From Mycobacterium sp. ACS4331 (GTDB lineage: Bacteria; Actinomycetota; Actinomycetes; Mycobacteriales; Mycobacteriaceae), in the NCBI RefSeq assembly GCF_001667265.1, contig NZ_LZHW01000093.1, forward strand, positions 54,000-117,999: a stretch of DNA of 64,000 nt, written 5' to 3'. Below are positions 42,210 through 50,699 of this stretch, in pieces. The notes under the pieces are model-generated. The model ran no database searches, was not told the DNA's origin, and was given only the letters and a program-made list of their open reading frames with translations. The translations under genes were made by a program, and so were the position numbers. Positions within the stretch are counted from its first letter, which is position 1. Every line of letters begins with the position of its first letter.

Positions 42210-43525
42210 CGGTACTCCGCCATCCGCGGCCACAGTCCCAGGGCCACCGCCATCGCGGCGCCCAGCGACAACACCACACCGCCGATCGTCGCGCCGGACA
42301 GCACGCGGCGGGCGCTGGCGATGTCGCGGCGCAGTTGGCTGCGGCTCTCCTGGATGCCCGCGCTCAACGCGGCCTCCAGTTTGTCGAAGGCCGGAGTCGA
42401 GTCGTCCTCGCCCGTGCCGAGCGCGACCTGCGTGGCGGCCTGGTAGTTGCCCACCGAGATGTAGGCGTTGATGCGTTCGTCGGCGGCCCGCCACCGGGCC
42501 AGCAGGGTGTTGGCGTTGGCCAGGTCGGTCTTGTCGATCGAATCCTGCTGTTCGAGGTAATCCGAGAGTTGGCGCTGCATGTCCTCGATGCGCTGGTAGT
42601 AGGACTGCTTGCGGACATCGGCGTCGCCGCGGCGGATCAACGACAGGGTCTCGTCGGCGCGGGCCTGCTGGGCGGTGATCGCGAGGTTGGTGACGGTCTT
42701 GAGCGACTCCGCGGCGGTGTCCTTCGCGCTGCGGCTCACCGCGGTGGAGATGACCAGCGCCGTGCCCACCCAGATCACCATGATCAGGATCGCGAGCCCG
42801 CCGGCGACCAGCCCGATGTTGACCCGTCGCCGGGTGCGCCGGCCCAGCCACCTGTGCGCGAACGCGCCGAACAGGATCGTGGCGGTCACCACCAGGATCA
42901 CCGGCGCCGGAATCCGCGTTGAGGCAGTGGTCTCGGCGTCGACGCGGGAGGACATCTCCTCGTAGAGCCGCTGCGCGTCCGGCAGGATCGTGCCCTGCAT
43001 CAGTGACGACGCCTCCGACAGGTACGACGATCCGACCGGATTGCCCGCGCGGTTGTTGGTCCGGGCCGTCTCGATCAGTCCGGTGTAGACCGCGAGGTTG
43101 GCGTTGATCCGGCCGAGCAGTTGACCCATGTCCTCGTCGGACAGCCCGCGGGCCGCGCGGGTGAGCGCCGCGGCCGCATCGGTGATCGCCTGTTCGTAGC
43201 GTTGCCTGACCGGGCGGGGTTCGGCGCCCGCGATGAACGCGGTCGCGGCCGCGGCGTCGGCGACCGACAGCGTGGTGTAGAGCTCGCCCGCCGCGAACGA
43301 CAGGGGTTCGGTGTGGTCGAGCACCGTGGTCAGCGCCTGCTGGCGATGGTCGATGGTCGTCGACGTGGCGAACGCGCTGAGCACACCGAGCATCGCCAGG
43401 ATCGCGCCGAGCGCGAGAATCCGCCCGGGAGTGGTCCACAGAAACCAGCGCCGGGGTTGGTGGGAGTCGGTGGGTGAACGGGACGCCAGCGGCTCCGTCG
43501 ACGGGTGCGTCAGCTCCACCGTCAC
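42206..43525 (-). CDS. glnX: Membrane sensor GlnX (Rv0412c homologue)
   Basis: I choose the GTG at 43525, which gives 439 aa, the length of Rv0412c; a TTG at 43531 leaves no room for the GTGGG ribosome-binding site. Four membrane helices: one near residue 30-55, two in the middle (PVILVVTATILFGAFAHRWL and IGLVAGGLAILIMVIWVGTA) and one near the C-terminus. Between them are two external helical bundle domains of the four-helix sensor type. It is thought to pass the ligand state of GlnH across the membrane to PknG. It lacks HAMP, kinase or methyl-accepting domains, so the mechanism of signal transfer is not visible. Confidence 0.92.
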   Translation of the reverse strand: MTVELTHPSTEPLASRSPTDSHQPRRWFLWTTPGRILALGAILAMLGVLSAFATSTTIDHRQQALTTVLDHTEPLSFAAGELYTTLSVADAAAATAFIAGAEPRPVRQRYEQAITDAAAALTRAARGLSDEDMGQLLGRINANLAVYTGLIETARTNNRAGNPVGSSYLSEASSLMQGTILPDAQRLYEEMSSRVDAETTASTRIPAPVILVVTATILFGAFAHRWLGRRTRRRVNIGLVAGGLAILIMVIWVGTALVISTAVSRSAKDTAAESLKTVTNLAITAQQARADETLSLIRRGDADVRKQSYYQRIEDMQRQLSDYLEQQDSIDKTDLANANTLLARWRAADERINAYISVGNYQAATQVALGTGEDDSTPAFDKLEAALSAGIQESRSQLRRDIASARRVLSGATIGGVVLSLGAAMAVALGLWPRMAEYR

Positions 43526-43573
43526 CGTCAACCCACTTTCTGCGGTTTCGTATCTGTGTCAGTCGCCACAATC

Positions 43574-43593
43574 CTAAGAGCGAGTCTAAGAGC
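43574..43593. repeat. Direct repeat upstream of glnX and mutT3
   Basis: CTAAGAGC occurs twice with a 12-base period (43574-43581 and 43586-43593) in the 87-base divergent gap between glnX and mutT3. The patch is less GC rich than its surroundings. It may be part of a promoter or operator. Confidence 0.3.
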
Positions 43594-43612
43594 CTCGTGT
43601 GACTGATGGGGC

Positions 43613-44188
43613 GTGATCGCACGGGAGACGCGGCGTCAGGCGCGCACATCCGGGTCGCGCCCGCATATTGTGGAGCGCGTGCGTGGTGACGGAGACGGTT
43701 GGGTGATTTCCGAGAGCGGCGCCCACTACTGGGGTCGCCACGGTGCGGCCGGCCTGTTGTTGCGCGCCCTGCGCGCCGATGGATCGTTCGCGGTGCTGTT
43801 GCAGCACCGGGCGCCATGGAGCCATCAGGGCGGGACCTGGGGTCTGCCCGGTGGTGCGCGCGACAGCCATGAGACGCCCGAGCAGGCCGCGGTCCGGGAG
43901 GCCCACGAGGAGGCGGGCCTGCCCGCGGATCAGCTCACCGTCCGGACCAGCGTGGTGACCGCGGAGGTCGGCTCGGACGACGGCAGCACCCGCTGGACGT
44001 ACACGACCGTGATCGCCGACGCGCCGTCGCTGCTGGCCACCGTGCCCAACCGGGAGAGTTCCGAACTGCGCTGGGTCCCCGAAGACGAGGTCGCGCACCT
44101 GCCGCTGCACCCCGGCTTCGCGGCCAGTTGGCAACGGCTGCGCGAGGTGGTGGCGGACATCCCGCTGCCGGGGTCAGCCCAGCTGTAG
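43613..44188 (+). CDS. mutT3: Nudix hydrolase MutT3
   Basis: 191 aa from the GTG at 43613; a GTG near 43672 gives a start closer to Rv0413 (begins ERVRGDGDGW). The Nudix box GGARDSHETPEQAAVREAHE plus EAGL is complete with all catalytic glutamates. VRGDGDGWV and the WSHQGGTWGLPGG segment are nearly the same as in M. tuberculosis MutT3, which sanitises oxidised nucleotides. The C-terminal tail of about 40 residues present in Rv0413 is missing. Its 3' end overlaps thiE by 15 bases on the opposite strand. Confidence 0.92.
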   Translation: MIARETRRQARTSGSRPHIVERVRGDGDGWVISESGAHYWGRHGAAGLLLRALRADGSFAVLLQHRAPWSHQGGTWGLPGGARDSHETPEQAAVREAHEEAGLPADQLTVRTSVVTAEVGSDDGSTRWTYTTVIADAPSLLATVPNRESSELRWVPEDEVAHLPLHPGFAASWQRLREVVADIPLPGSAQL

Positions 44189-44845
44189 GGCCGACTTCAG
44201 TTCGGCGGCCGCGGCGGCCGGGTCCGGCGCCGCGGTGATGGCCCGGACCACCACGATGCGGGTCGCCCCTGCGGCGACCACGTCACGGACTCGGGGCAGA
44301 TCGATGCCGCCGATCGCGAACCAGGGCTTGTCGGTGCCGGACTGCGCCGCGGTGCGGACCAGGTCCAATCCCGGTGCGGGCCGACCCGGTTTGGTGGGCG
44401 TGGGCCAGCACGGGCCGACGCAGAAGTAGTCCACCGCCTCGTCGACGGCCGCGGCGACCTGTGCCGCGTCATGCGTGGACCGGCCGATCAACGGCCGCGC
44501 GCCGATGATGTCCCGCGCCACGTGCAGCGGCAGATCGTCCTGGCCCAGATGCAGCACGTCGGCGTCGGCCGCGCGCGCGATGTCGGCCCTGTCGTTGACC
44601 GCGACCAGCGCGCCGTGCCGATGCGCGGCGTCGGCCAGCACCGCCAGCGCCTCGAGTTCCTGGGCGGCCTCGAGCGGGCCGAACTCGCGTTCACCGGCCG
44701 AACCCTTGTCACGCAGCTGGATGATGTCGACGCCGCCGGCCAGCGCGGCCTCGGCGAACTCGGCGAGGTCACCGCGCTCGCGGCGCGCGTCGGTGCACAG
44801 GTACAGGCGCGCGTCGGCCAGTCGGTCCAGGGGTAGTCGGGTCAC
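44174..44845 (-). CDS. thiE: Thiamine-phosphate synthase
   Basis: 223 aa (Rv0414c 222 aa). It joins HMP-pyrophosphate and thiazole phosphate to thiamine phosphate in the cytoplasm. TIM-barrel motifs: IIQLRDKGS with the pyrophosphate-binding Lys/Arg, VNDRADIARAADADVLHLGQDDL, and YFCVGPCWPTPTKPG near the thiazole site. It is divergent from the riboswitch-controlled thiO-thiS-thiG operon and has no riboswitch of its own that I can see in the 45-base gap. Confidence 0.96.
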   Translation of the reverse strand: MTRLPLDRLADARLYLCTDARRERGDLAEFAEAALAGGVDIIQLRDKGSAGEREFGPLEAAQELEALAVLADAAHRHGALVAVNDRADIARAADADVLHLGQDDLPLHVARDIIGARPLIGRSTHDAAQVAAAVDEAVDYFCVGPCWPTPTKPGRPAPGLDLVRTAAQSGTDKPWFAIGGIDLPRVRDVVAAGATRIVVVRAITAAPDPAAAAAELKSALQLG

Positions 44846-44889
44846 GCGTAGAGGCTACCCAGGGCGGTTTGAGTACCCTGGACAGGTGA

Positions 44890-44986
44890 ACGCGGGAGTC
44901 CGGCGAACCGGGCTGAGAGTGGGCCGAGACCATCAGGGCCCTTACCGTTGAACCTGATCCGGGTCATGCCGGCGATAGGGAGGACA
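44890..44986 (+). ncRNA. TPP riboswitch (THI element) upstream of thiO
   Basis: The leader contains the conserved THI-box elements: CGGGAGTCCGG, CCGGGCTGAGAG, then AACCTGATCCGGGTCATGCC and GGCGATAGGGAGG. These form the P1-P5 arms that bind thiamine pyrophosphate. The last strand overlaps the Shine-Dalgarno GGGAGGA two bases upstream of ACA-ACATG, so regulation is probably by hiding the ribosome-binding site of thiO when TPP is plentiful. Confidence 0.95.
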
Positions 44987-44988
44987 AC

Positions 44989-46008
44989 ATGACCGGTGCG
45001 CCCAGCCTGGCCGTCGTCGGCGGCGGTGTCATCGGCCTCTCCGTGGCGCGTCGAGCGGCGCAGGAGGGCTGGTCGGTGCGGGTGCACCGCAGCCCCGAGA
45101 CCGGTGCGTCGTGGGTCGCGGGCGGCATGCTGGCCCCGCACAGCGAGGCCTGGCCCGGTGAAGAGGAGCTGCTGCGCATCGGCCTCGAGTCGCTGGAGCT
45201 GTGGCGCGCCGAGGGGCCCGGCTCCTATCTGGACGGGCTGCCGCCGAACGTGGTGACCGCGCGTGCGTCCCTCGTGGTCGCCGTGGACCGGGCCGACGCG
45301 GCCGACCTGCGCACGGTGGTCGACTGGCTGGCCGAACAGGGCCACCCCGTGGAGCCGACGACCGCGGCGCGTGACATCGAGCCGCTGCTGGCCCAGGGCA
45401 TCCGGCACGGATTCACCGCGAGCACCGAACTGTCCGTTGACAACCGCGCCGTGGTCGCCGCGCTGACCGAGCACTGCGAACGGCTCGGCGTGACCTGGGC
45501 CGGGCCCGTGAGCGACCTGTCCGACGTCCACGCCGATCTGCGGGTGGTCGCCAACGGGGTGGACGCGCCAAGCCTGTGGCCCGGGCTCGACATCCGCCCG
45601 GTCAAGGGTGAGGTGCTGCGACTTCGGTGGCGCAAGGGCTGTATGCCCGTGCCGCAGAAGGTGATTCGTGCAAGGGTGCACGGCAGGCAGGTGTACCTGG
45701 TGCCCCGGGCAGACGGTGTGGTGGTCGGGGCCACGCAGTACGAACACGGGCGGGACACCGCACCCACGGTGTCGGGGGTGCGGGATCTGCTCGACGACGC
45801 GTGCGAGGTGATGCCGGCGCTCGGTGAGTATGAGCTGGCCGAGTGCGCCGCGGGCCTGCGCCCGATGACGCCCGACAACCTGCCGATCGTCGGGCGACTC
45901 GATGACACCACGCTCGTGGCGGCCGGACACGGCCGGTCCGGTTTCCTGCTGGCGCCGTGGACCGCGGAACGCATCGCGGCCGAACTGAAAGCGAGGGTTG
46001 CGGTATGA
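44989..46008 (+). CDS. thiO: Glycine oxidase ThiO
   Basis: 339 aa (Rv0415 340 aa). FAD-dependent amine oxidase that turns glycine into iminoglycine (dehydroglycine), a precursor of the thiamine thiazole ring in aerobes. The N-terminal Rossmann motif VVGGGVIGLSVARRAA binds FAD. ECAAGLRPMTPDNLPIVG and AAGHGRSGFLLAPW are C-terminal FAD signatures. The ATG has GGGAGGA from the TPP riboswitch upstream, and the stop overlaps the thiS start (ATGA). Confidence 0.96.
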   Translation: MTGAPSLAVVGGGVIGLSVARRAAQEGWSVRVHRSPETGASWVAGGMLAPHSEAWPGEEELLRIGLESLELWRAEGPGSYLDGLPPNVVTARASLVVAVDRADAADLRTVVDWLAEQGHPVEPTTAARDIEPLLAQGIRHGFTASTELSVDNRAVVAALTEHCERLGVTWAGPVSDLSDVHADLRVVANGVDAPSLWPGLDIRPVKGEVLRLRWRKGCMPVPQKVIRARVHGRQVYLVPRADGVVVGATQYEHGRDTAPTVSGVRDLLDDACEVMPALGEYELAECAAGLRPMTPDNLPIVGRLDDTTLVAAGHGRSGFLLAPWTAERIAAELKARVAV

Positions 46009-46202
46009 GGATCCTGGTCAACAACGAAGAGCTCGACGTCGACGACAACACCACGGTCGAAGATCTGGTGGAGCGCCTCGGTTATCCCCAGAAGGGCATC
46101 GCGGTGGCCGTCGACTGGACGGTACTGCCCCGAACCGACTGGCACACCGAACTTTCCGACGGCGCCCGCGTCGAGGTCGTGACGGCGGTGCAGGGTGGTT
46201 GA
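46005..46202 (+). CDS. thiS: Sulfur carrier protein ThiS
   Basis: 65 aa beta-grasp protein ending in the obligatory C-terminal Gly-Gly (VQGG). The C-terminus is activated as a thiocarboxylate and donates sulfur to the thiazole ring made by ThiG. Interior motifs ILVNNEELDVDD and GIAVAVDWTVLPR match the family. It is placed between thiO and thiG, with 4-base and 8-base overlaps. Confidence 0.95.
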   Translation: MRILVNNEELDVDDNTTVEDLVERLGYPQKGIAVAVDWTVLPRTDWHTELSDGARVEVVTAVQGG

Positions 46203-46953
46203 CTCGAAGCTGACCATCGCGGACCGCACCTTCGGCTCACGGTTGATCCTGGGCACCGGCGGGGCGGCGAACCTCGCGGTCCTCGAGGAGGCGCTGATCG
46301 CCTCCGGCACCGAACTGACCACCGTGGCGATGCGCCGGGTGGACGCCGAAACCGGCACCGGAGTGCTCGACCTGCTCGACCGGCTGGGCATCATGCCGCT
46401 GCCCAACACCGCGGGCTGCCGCGGTGCCGCTGAGGCGGTGCTGACGGCCCAGCTCGCCCGTGAAGCGCTTCAGACCAACTGGGTCAAACTCGAAGTGATC
46501 GCCGACGAGCGCACCCTGCTGCCCGATGCCGTCGAATTGGTCCGCGCGGCAGAGCAGTTGGTGGACGACGACTTCGTCGTGCTGCCCTACACGACGGACG
46601 ATCCGGTCCTGGCCCGCCGCCTCGAGGACGTGGGCTGCGCCGCGGTGATGCCGCTGGGCTCGCCGATCGGCACGGGCCTGGGCATCGCCAACCCGCACAA
46701 CATCGAGATGATCGTGGCGGCCGCGCAGGTGCCGGTGATCCTCGACGCGGGCATCGGCACGGCCAGTGACGCGGCCCTGGCCATGGAGTTGGGCTGTGAC
46801 GCGGTGCTGTTGGCCAGCGCGGTCACCAGGGCCGCGGATCCACCGGCGATGGCCGCCGCGATGGCCGCGGCCGTCACCGCGGGTCACCTCGCCCGACACG
46901 CGGGCCGCATCCCGAAGCGGTTCTGGGCTCAGGCTTCAAGTCCGGCCCTGTGA
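46195..46953 (+). CDS. thiG: Thiazole synthase ThiG
   Basis: 252 aa, the same length as Rv0417. It builds thiazole phosphate from DXP, dehydroglycine and ThiS-thiocarboxylate. Recognisable are RLILGTGG, the Schiff-base lysine in WVKLEVIADE, GCAAVMPLGSPIGTGLGI and DAGIGTASDAALAMELGCD. Its GTG lies inside thiS and its own end overlaps the following SGNH hydrolase by four bases. Confidence 0.97.
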   Translation: MVDSKLTIADRTFGSRLILGTGGAANLAVLEEALIASGTELTTVAMRRVDAETGTGVLDLLDRLGIMPLPNTAGCRGAAEAVLTAQLAREALQTNWVKLEVIADERTLLPDAVELVRAAEQLVDDDFVVLPYTTDDPVLARRLEDVGCAAVMPLGSPIGTGLGIANPHNIEMIVAAAQVPVILDAGIGTASDAALAMELGCDAVLLASAVTRAADPPAMAAAMAAAVTAGHLARHAGRIPKRFWAQASSPAL

Positions 46954-47732
46954 CCGCGGGCCGCTACGTCGCGCTCGGCAGTTCGATGGCGGCCGGGCCC
47001 GGCATCCCGCCGCGCGTCCCCGGTTCGCCGTGGCCCGCGGCACGGTCGGCCCGCAACTATCCCCACCTGGTCGCCGCCGAGGTCGGGTTCGATCTGGTCG
47101 ACGTCACCTACTCGGGGGCGACGACCGCGCACCTGCTCACCGACGCGCAGCTGGGCTCACCGCCCCAGATCGATGCCGTGACGGCTGACGCCGCACTGGT
47201 CACGGTGACCATCGGCGGCAACGACATCGGCTACGTGCCGATGCTGTCGGCCGCCGCGTCGCCCGCGCTGCTGCGCCGCCTCCCGGTGCTGGGCTCCCGG
47301 ATGCGCGACCTGCTGGACCCCGACGCCCGCGAGCGCGCGCTCGTCGAGCTCGGCGCCTCGATGCGCGCCGTCGGGACAGCCCTGCGCGACCGCGCGCCGC
47401 GGGCCCGGGTGTTCTTCGTGGACTATCTGACCCTGCTGCCCCCGCCGGGGCAGCCCGCCCCGCCGCTGTCGGAGGCCGAGGCCGACCTGGGACGACGACT
47501 GGCCGCCGGACTGGCGCAGGTGACCGCCGAGGCCGCCGCGGCCACGGGGTGTGAACTGGTGCGGGCCGCCGACGCGAGCCGTGCGCACCATGCCTGGTCC
47601 GCGCGGCCCTGGACCGTCGGGGCCGGATTCCCGCTGGCCTTCCTGTTCGGCCGCCCCGCGCCGTTCCACCCGAACGCCGAGGGCATGCGGGCGGTGGCGG
47701 ACCTGGTGATCGAGGCGTGGCGGGACGGCTAA
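46950..47732 (+). CDS. SGNH/GDSL-family hydrolase
   Basis: 260 aa from a GTG overlapping the thiG stop codon. Block I reads ALGSSMAAGPG, with the nucleophile Ser in GSS rather than GDS. Block III is TIGGNDIGY with the oxyanion Asn, and Block V is PFHPNAEGMR with the catalytic His three residues after an expected Asp position. There is no signal peptide, so it appears cytoplasmic. SGNH enzymes are esterases or lipases. Its coupling to thiG is odd, since thiamine synthesis needs no esterase; it sits 10 bases ahead of lpqL, so it may belong functionally to that pair. Confidence 0.85.
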   Translation: MTAGRYVALGSSMAAGPGIPPRVPGSPWPAARSARNYPHLVAAEVGFDLVDVTYSGATTAHLLTDAQLGSPPQIDAVTADAALVTVTIGGNDIGYVPMLSAAASPALLRRLPVLGSRMRDLLDPDARERALVELGASMRAVGTALRDRAPRARVFFVDYLTLLPPPGQPAPPLSEAEADLGRRLAAGLAQVTAEAAAATGCELVRAADASRAHHAWSARPWTVGAGFPLAFLFGRPAPFHPNAEGMRAVADLVIEAWRDG

Positions 47733-47742
47733 CCTGGGGCGG

Positions 47743-49245
47743 GTGCGTCGCATATGTCGGGCAGTGACTGCCCTGATCGCCGTTGTTGCCCTGATCGTCG
47801 CCGTCGGCGCGTGTGGCCGGGAGGCGGCCGGCCCGCAGGCCATCCGCGAGGGCGCGGATGCGGTGAAGTTCGCCGATGGCATCCGGGCGCGGATCAACAC
47901 CGACGCCCTGATGGCGCACCTGCAGAAACTGCAGGACATCGCCGACGCGCACGGTGGTAACCGCGCGGCAGGCGAGCCCGGCTACGACGCCAGCGTGGAC
48001 TATGTCGCCGGTGCGCTGCGCGACAAGGGGTTCGACGTGCAGACCCCCGAGTTCGAGGTTCGGGTGTTCAAGGGGGAGAACGGCACCGTGACCTCCGGGG
48101 GTGTCTCGCTGACCGCGATGCCGCTGCAGTTCACGATCGGCACCCCACCTGAAGGACTCACCGCGCCACTGGTGCCGGCCCGCCCCGGCGACGCCCCGGG
48201 ATGCGCCGCGACCGACTACGACGGACTTCCGGTGTCGGGCGCGATCGTGCTGGTGGACCGCGGCACCTGCCCGTTCGCGCAGAAGATGGCCAACGCCGTG
48301 GCCCGCGGTGCGGTCGGCGTGATCATCGCCAACAGCGTCGACGAGAAGGAGATGGGCGGCACGCTGGGTGAGGGCACCGACGTCTCGGTGCCCGTCGTCA
48401 GCGTGAGCAAAGCCGATGGCGCAACACTGCGGGCCAAGCCCGAGCAGGTCACCATCAAGGTTTCGGCGCAGACCCGAAAGTTCAAGTCCCGCAACGTCAT
48501 CGCCCAGACCAAGACCGGCGCCACCGGCAACGTGGTGATGGTCGGCGCGCACCTCGACAGCGTTCCGGAGGGCCCCGGGATCAACGACAACGGGTCCGGG
48601 GTGGCCGCGGTGCTCGAGACCGCGCTGCAGCTGGGCGCCGAACCGGACGTGCGCAACGCTGTCCGGTTCGGGTTCTGGGGCGCCGAGGAGCTGGGCCTGG
48701 TGGGGTCCGCGCGCTACATCGAGACGCTGAATGTCGAAGAACTCAAAGACATTGCGCTGTATCTCAATTTCGACATGCTCGCCTCGCCCAATCCGGGCTA
48801 CTTCACCTATGACGGAGACCAGTCGGCACCGCGGACGCGCGACGCCGCCGCCCCGCGAGTGCCCGAGGGCTCGGCGGGCATCGAACGGCAGCTGGTCGAC
48901 TACCTGGCCTCGGCCGACAAGGTCGCCCAGGACACCTCGTTCGACGGACGGTCGGACTACGACGCGTTCACCCTCGCCGGTATCCCCTCGGGTGGGCTGT
49001 TCGCGGGCGCCGAGGAGAAGATGACCGCCGAACAGGCCACACTGTGGGACGGGAAGGCCGACGAGCCGTTCGACCCGAACTACCACAAGGACACCGACAC
49101 CATCGCGCACATCGACCGCACCGCACTCGGCATCCAGGGCGCGGGGGTGGGCTACGTCGCGGCGTTCTACGCGCAGGACCAGGGCGGGCGGAACGGCATG
49201 CCGGACCGTGCGGACCGCACTCGGCACGTCGTCGCCCCGTCGTGA
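47743..49245 (+). CDS. lpqL: Lipoprotein aminopeptidase LpqL (M28 family)
   Basis: 500 aa, as in M. tuberculosis Rv0418. The lipobox AVGAC puts the lipidated cysteine at residue 24. A protease-associated (PA) domain is inserted (DGLPVSGAIVLVDRGTCPFA), then the M28 zinc aminopeptidase core with VGAHLDSV, GINDNGSG, GAEELG, NFDML and the late His in DPNYHKDTD. It trims N-terminal residues of exported peptides on the cell surface. The GTG start follows GCGG without a strong ribosome-binding site. Its stop codon overlaps the next M28 gene. Confidence 0.95.
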   Translation: MRRICRAVTALIAVVALIVAVGACGREAAGPQAIREGADAVKFADGIRARINTDALMAHLQKLQDIADAHGGNRAAGEPGYDASVDYVAGALRDKGFDVQTPEFEVRVFKGENGTVTSGGVSLTAMPLQFTIGTPPEGLTAPLVPARPGDAPGCAATDYDGLPVSGAIVLVDRGTCPFAQKMANAVARGAVGVIIANSVDEKEMGGTLGEGTDVSVPVVSVSKADGATLRAKPEQVTIKVSAQTRKFKSRNVIAQTKTGATGNVVMVGAHLDSVPEGPGINDNGSGVAAVLETALQLGAEPDVRNAVRFGFWGAEELGLVGSARYIETLNVEELKDIALYLNFDMLASPNPGYFTYDGDQSAPRTRDAAAPRVPEGSAGIERQLVDYLASADKVAQDTSFDGRSDYDAFTLAGIPSGGLFAGAEEKMTAEQATLWDGKADEPFDPNYHKDTDTIAHIDRTALGIQGAGVGYVAAFYAQDQGGRNGMPDRADRTRHVVAPS

Positions 49246-50699
49246 CCGTTCGGCGGGCCGCGGCGGCGGCCGGTGCGGTGGTGACCGTGCTGGCCGGTTG
49301 CGGTTCCGCCCCACCCGCAGCGCCCGAGACGTCGCTGCCGCAGGACTTGGCGGCCAGGATCACCATCGATGCGATGCGCACCCATCTGCAGCGGTTCTCC
49401 GAGATCGCGCACGACCACGGCGGAAACCGGGCCGATGGCACCCCGGGTCACCAGGCCAGCGTGGATTACGTTGTCGGTCTCCTGCGGGACAAGGGGTTTG
49501 AGGTCCGCACTGAAGAACTGCGGCGGTTGGACACCGTCTCGGCGGGCGCGCCCACCCTCGTCGTCGGCGCGCGGACATTCCAGGTGGACCAGGCCTCGCT
49601 GCTGCTGCCCACGCCCGCCGGGGGGACCACAGGCCGGGTGTTCACGCCACGCGTGGCCGCGGGGTGTTCGGCCGGGGACTATCCCAGCGCGGTCAAGGGC
49701 GGCATCGCCGTCGTGGACGACACCCGGTGCTCCGTGGTGGACAAACACGATGCGGCGGCGCAGCGAGGTGCCGCGGCCCTGGTGGTGATCAGTGCGGGAG
49801 GCCGCACCGCAAGCCAGCCGGGGCTGTTCCCGCGGGGCTACTACGAGCCGATGACGATTCCGGTGGCGGTCGCCGGTGCGGAGGCGGGTTCGGCGCTGCG
49901 TCGCACCAGCACGCCCGTGCGGGTCGTGCTGGACGCCAAGAGTGTGCTGGTGCGGTCTCAGAATGTGCTGGCCCAGACCAGGACCGGCGCCACCACCGAC
50001 ATCGTGTTGGTCGGCGCGCACCTCGACAGCGTGGCGGCGGGTCCGGGCATCAACGACAACGCCTCGGGGGTGGCCGCGGTGCTCGAGACGGCGCTGCAGC
50101 TCGGCGCGCGACCCAAGGTTGCCAACGCCGTCCGGTTCGCGTTCTGGGGCGCTGAGGAGAAGAACCTCGCCGGGTCGGCCGACCACGTGTACGGGTTGAG
50201 CGGTGACGAGCTGAATTCGATTGCGCTGTACCTGAACTTCGACATGCTCGGGTCTCCGAACGCCGGGTACTTCACCTATGACGGGGACCAGTCGGCACGT
50301 GCCGACGCCGAGCCGGTGCCCATCGGGTCCGAAGGCATCGAGCGCACGCTGGCCTCCTACCTCAACCTGGCCGGGCGGCGGCCCGCCGATCTGCCGCTGA
50401 CACAGCGCTCCGACTACCAGAGTTTCCTGGCCGCCGGGATTCCGGTCGGCGGGATGACGACCGGCGCCGACGGGCGTAAGACCACCGTCCAGGCGCGGCT
50501 GTGGGGCGGCGACGCCGGGGTGGCCTTCGACCCCAACTACCACACCGCGCGCGATGACCTCGAGGCCGTCAACGAGGACGCGCTGGCGGTGATGGGCTCC
50601 GGCGCCGCGTTCGCCGTCGGGACCTACGCGGTGTCGATCGAGGGCGCCAACGGCGTCCCTGTGCACGCGAAACGCCATCGCCGCGCACTCGGCCCCTAA
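49242..50699 (+). CDS. Second M28 lipoprotein aminopeptidase (LpqL paralogue)
   Basis: 485 aa from a GTG overlapping the lpqL stop. Lipobox VLAGC, cysteine about residue 20. Motifs match LpqL one by one: VGAHLDSVAAGPGINDNASG, FWGAEEKN, YLNFDMLGSPNAGYFTYDGD and FDPNYHTARDD. Zinc ligands are complete, so it should be active. The PA domain is more divergent than in LpqL, suggesting a different peptide preference. The pair is an evident tandem duplication. It is not LpqM, which is a different metalloprotease. It converges on a serine hydrolase gene, overlapping 4 bases. Confidence 0.9.
   Translation: MTVRRAAAAAGAVVTVLAGCGSAPPAAPETSLPQDLAARITIDAMRTHLQRFSEIAHDHGGNRADGTPGHQASVDYVVGLLRDKGFEVRTEELRRLDTVSAGAPTLVVGARTFQVDQASLLLPTPAGGTTGRVFTPRVAAGCSAGDYPSAVKGGIAVVDDTRCSVVDKHDAAAQRGAAALVVISAGGRTASQPGLFPRGYYEPMTIPVAVAGAEAGSALRRTSTPVRVVLDAKSVLVRSQNVLAQTRTGATTDIVLVGAHLDSVAAGPGINDNASGVAAVLETALQLGARPKVANAVRFAFWGAEEKNLAGSADHVYGLSGDELNSIALYLNFDMLGSPNAGYFTYDGDQSARADAEPVPIGSEGIERTLASYLNLAGRRPADLPLTQRSDYQSFLAAGIPVGGMTTGADGRKTTVQARLWGGDAGVAFDPNYHTARDDLEAVNEDALAVMGSGAAFAVGTYAVSIEGANGVPVHAKRHRRALGP

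Noticed and set aside
42210..43817. N-terminal extension of glnH upstream to 43817
   Set aside because: The extension is in the glnX region in another frame; the lipoprotein signal begins exactly at the ATG at 42209, which overlaps the glnX stop.
49242..50699. Calling the gene after lpqL lpqM by synteny
   Set aside because: The sequence is an M28 aminopeptidase paralogous to LpqL, with the same zinc motifs, not the LpqM type of metalloprotease.
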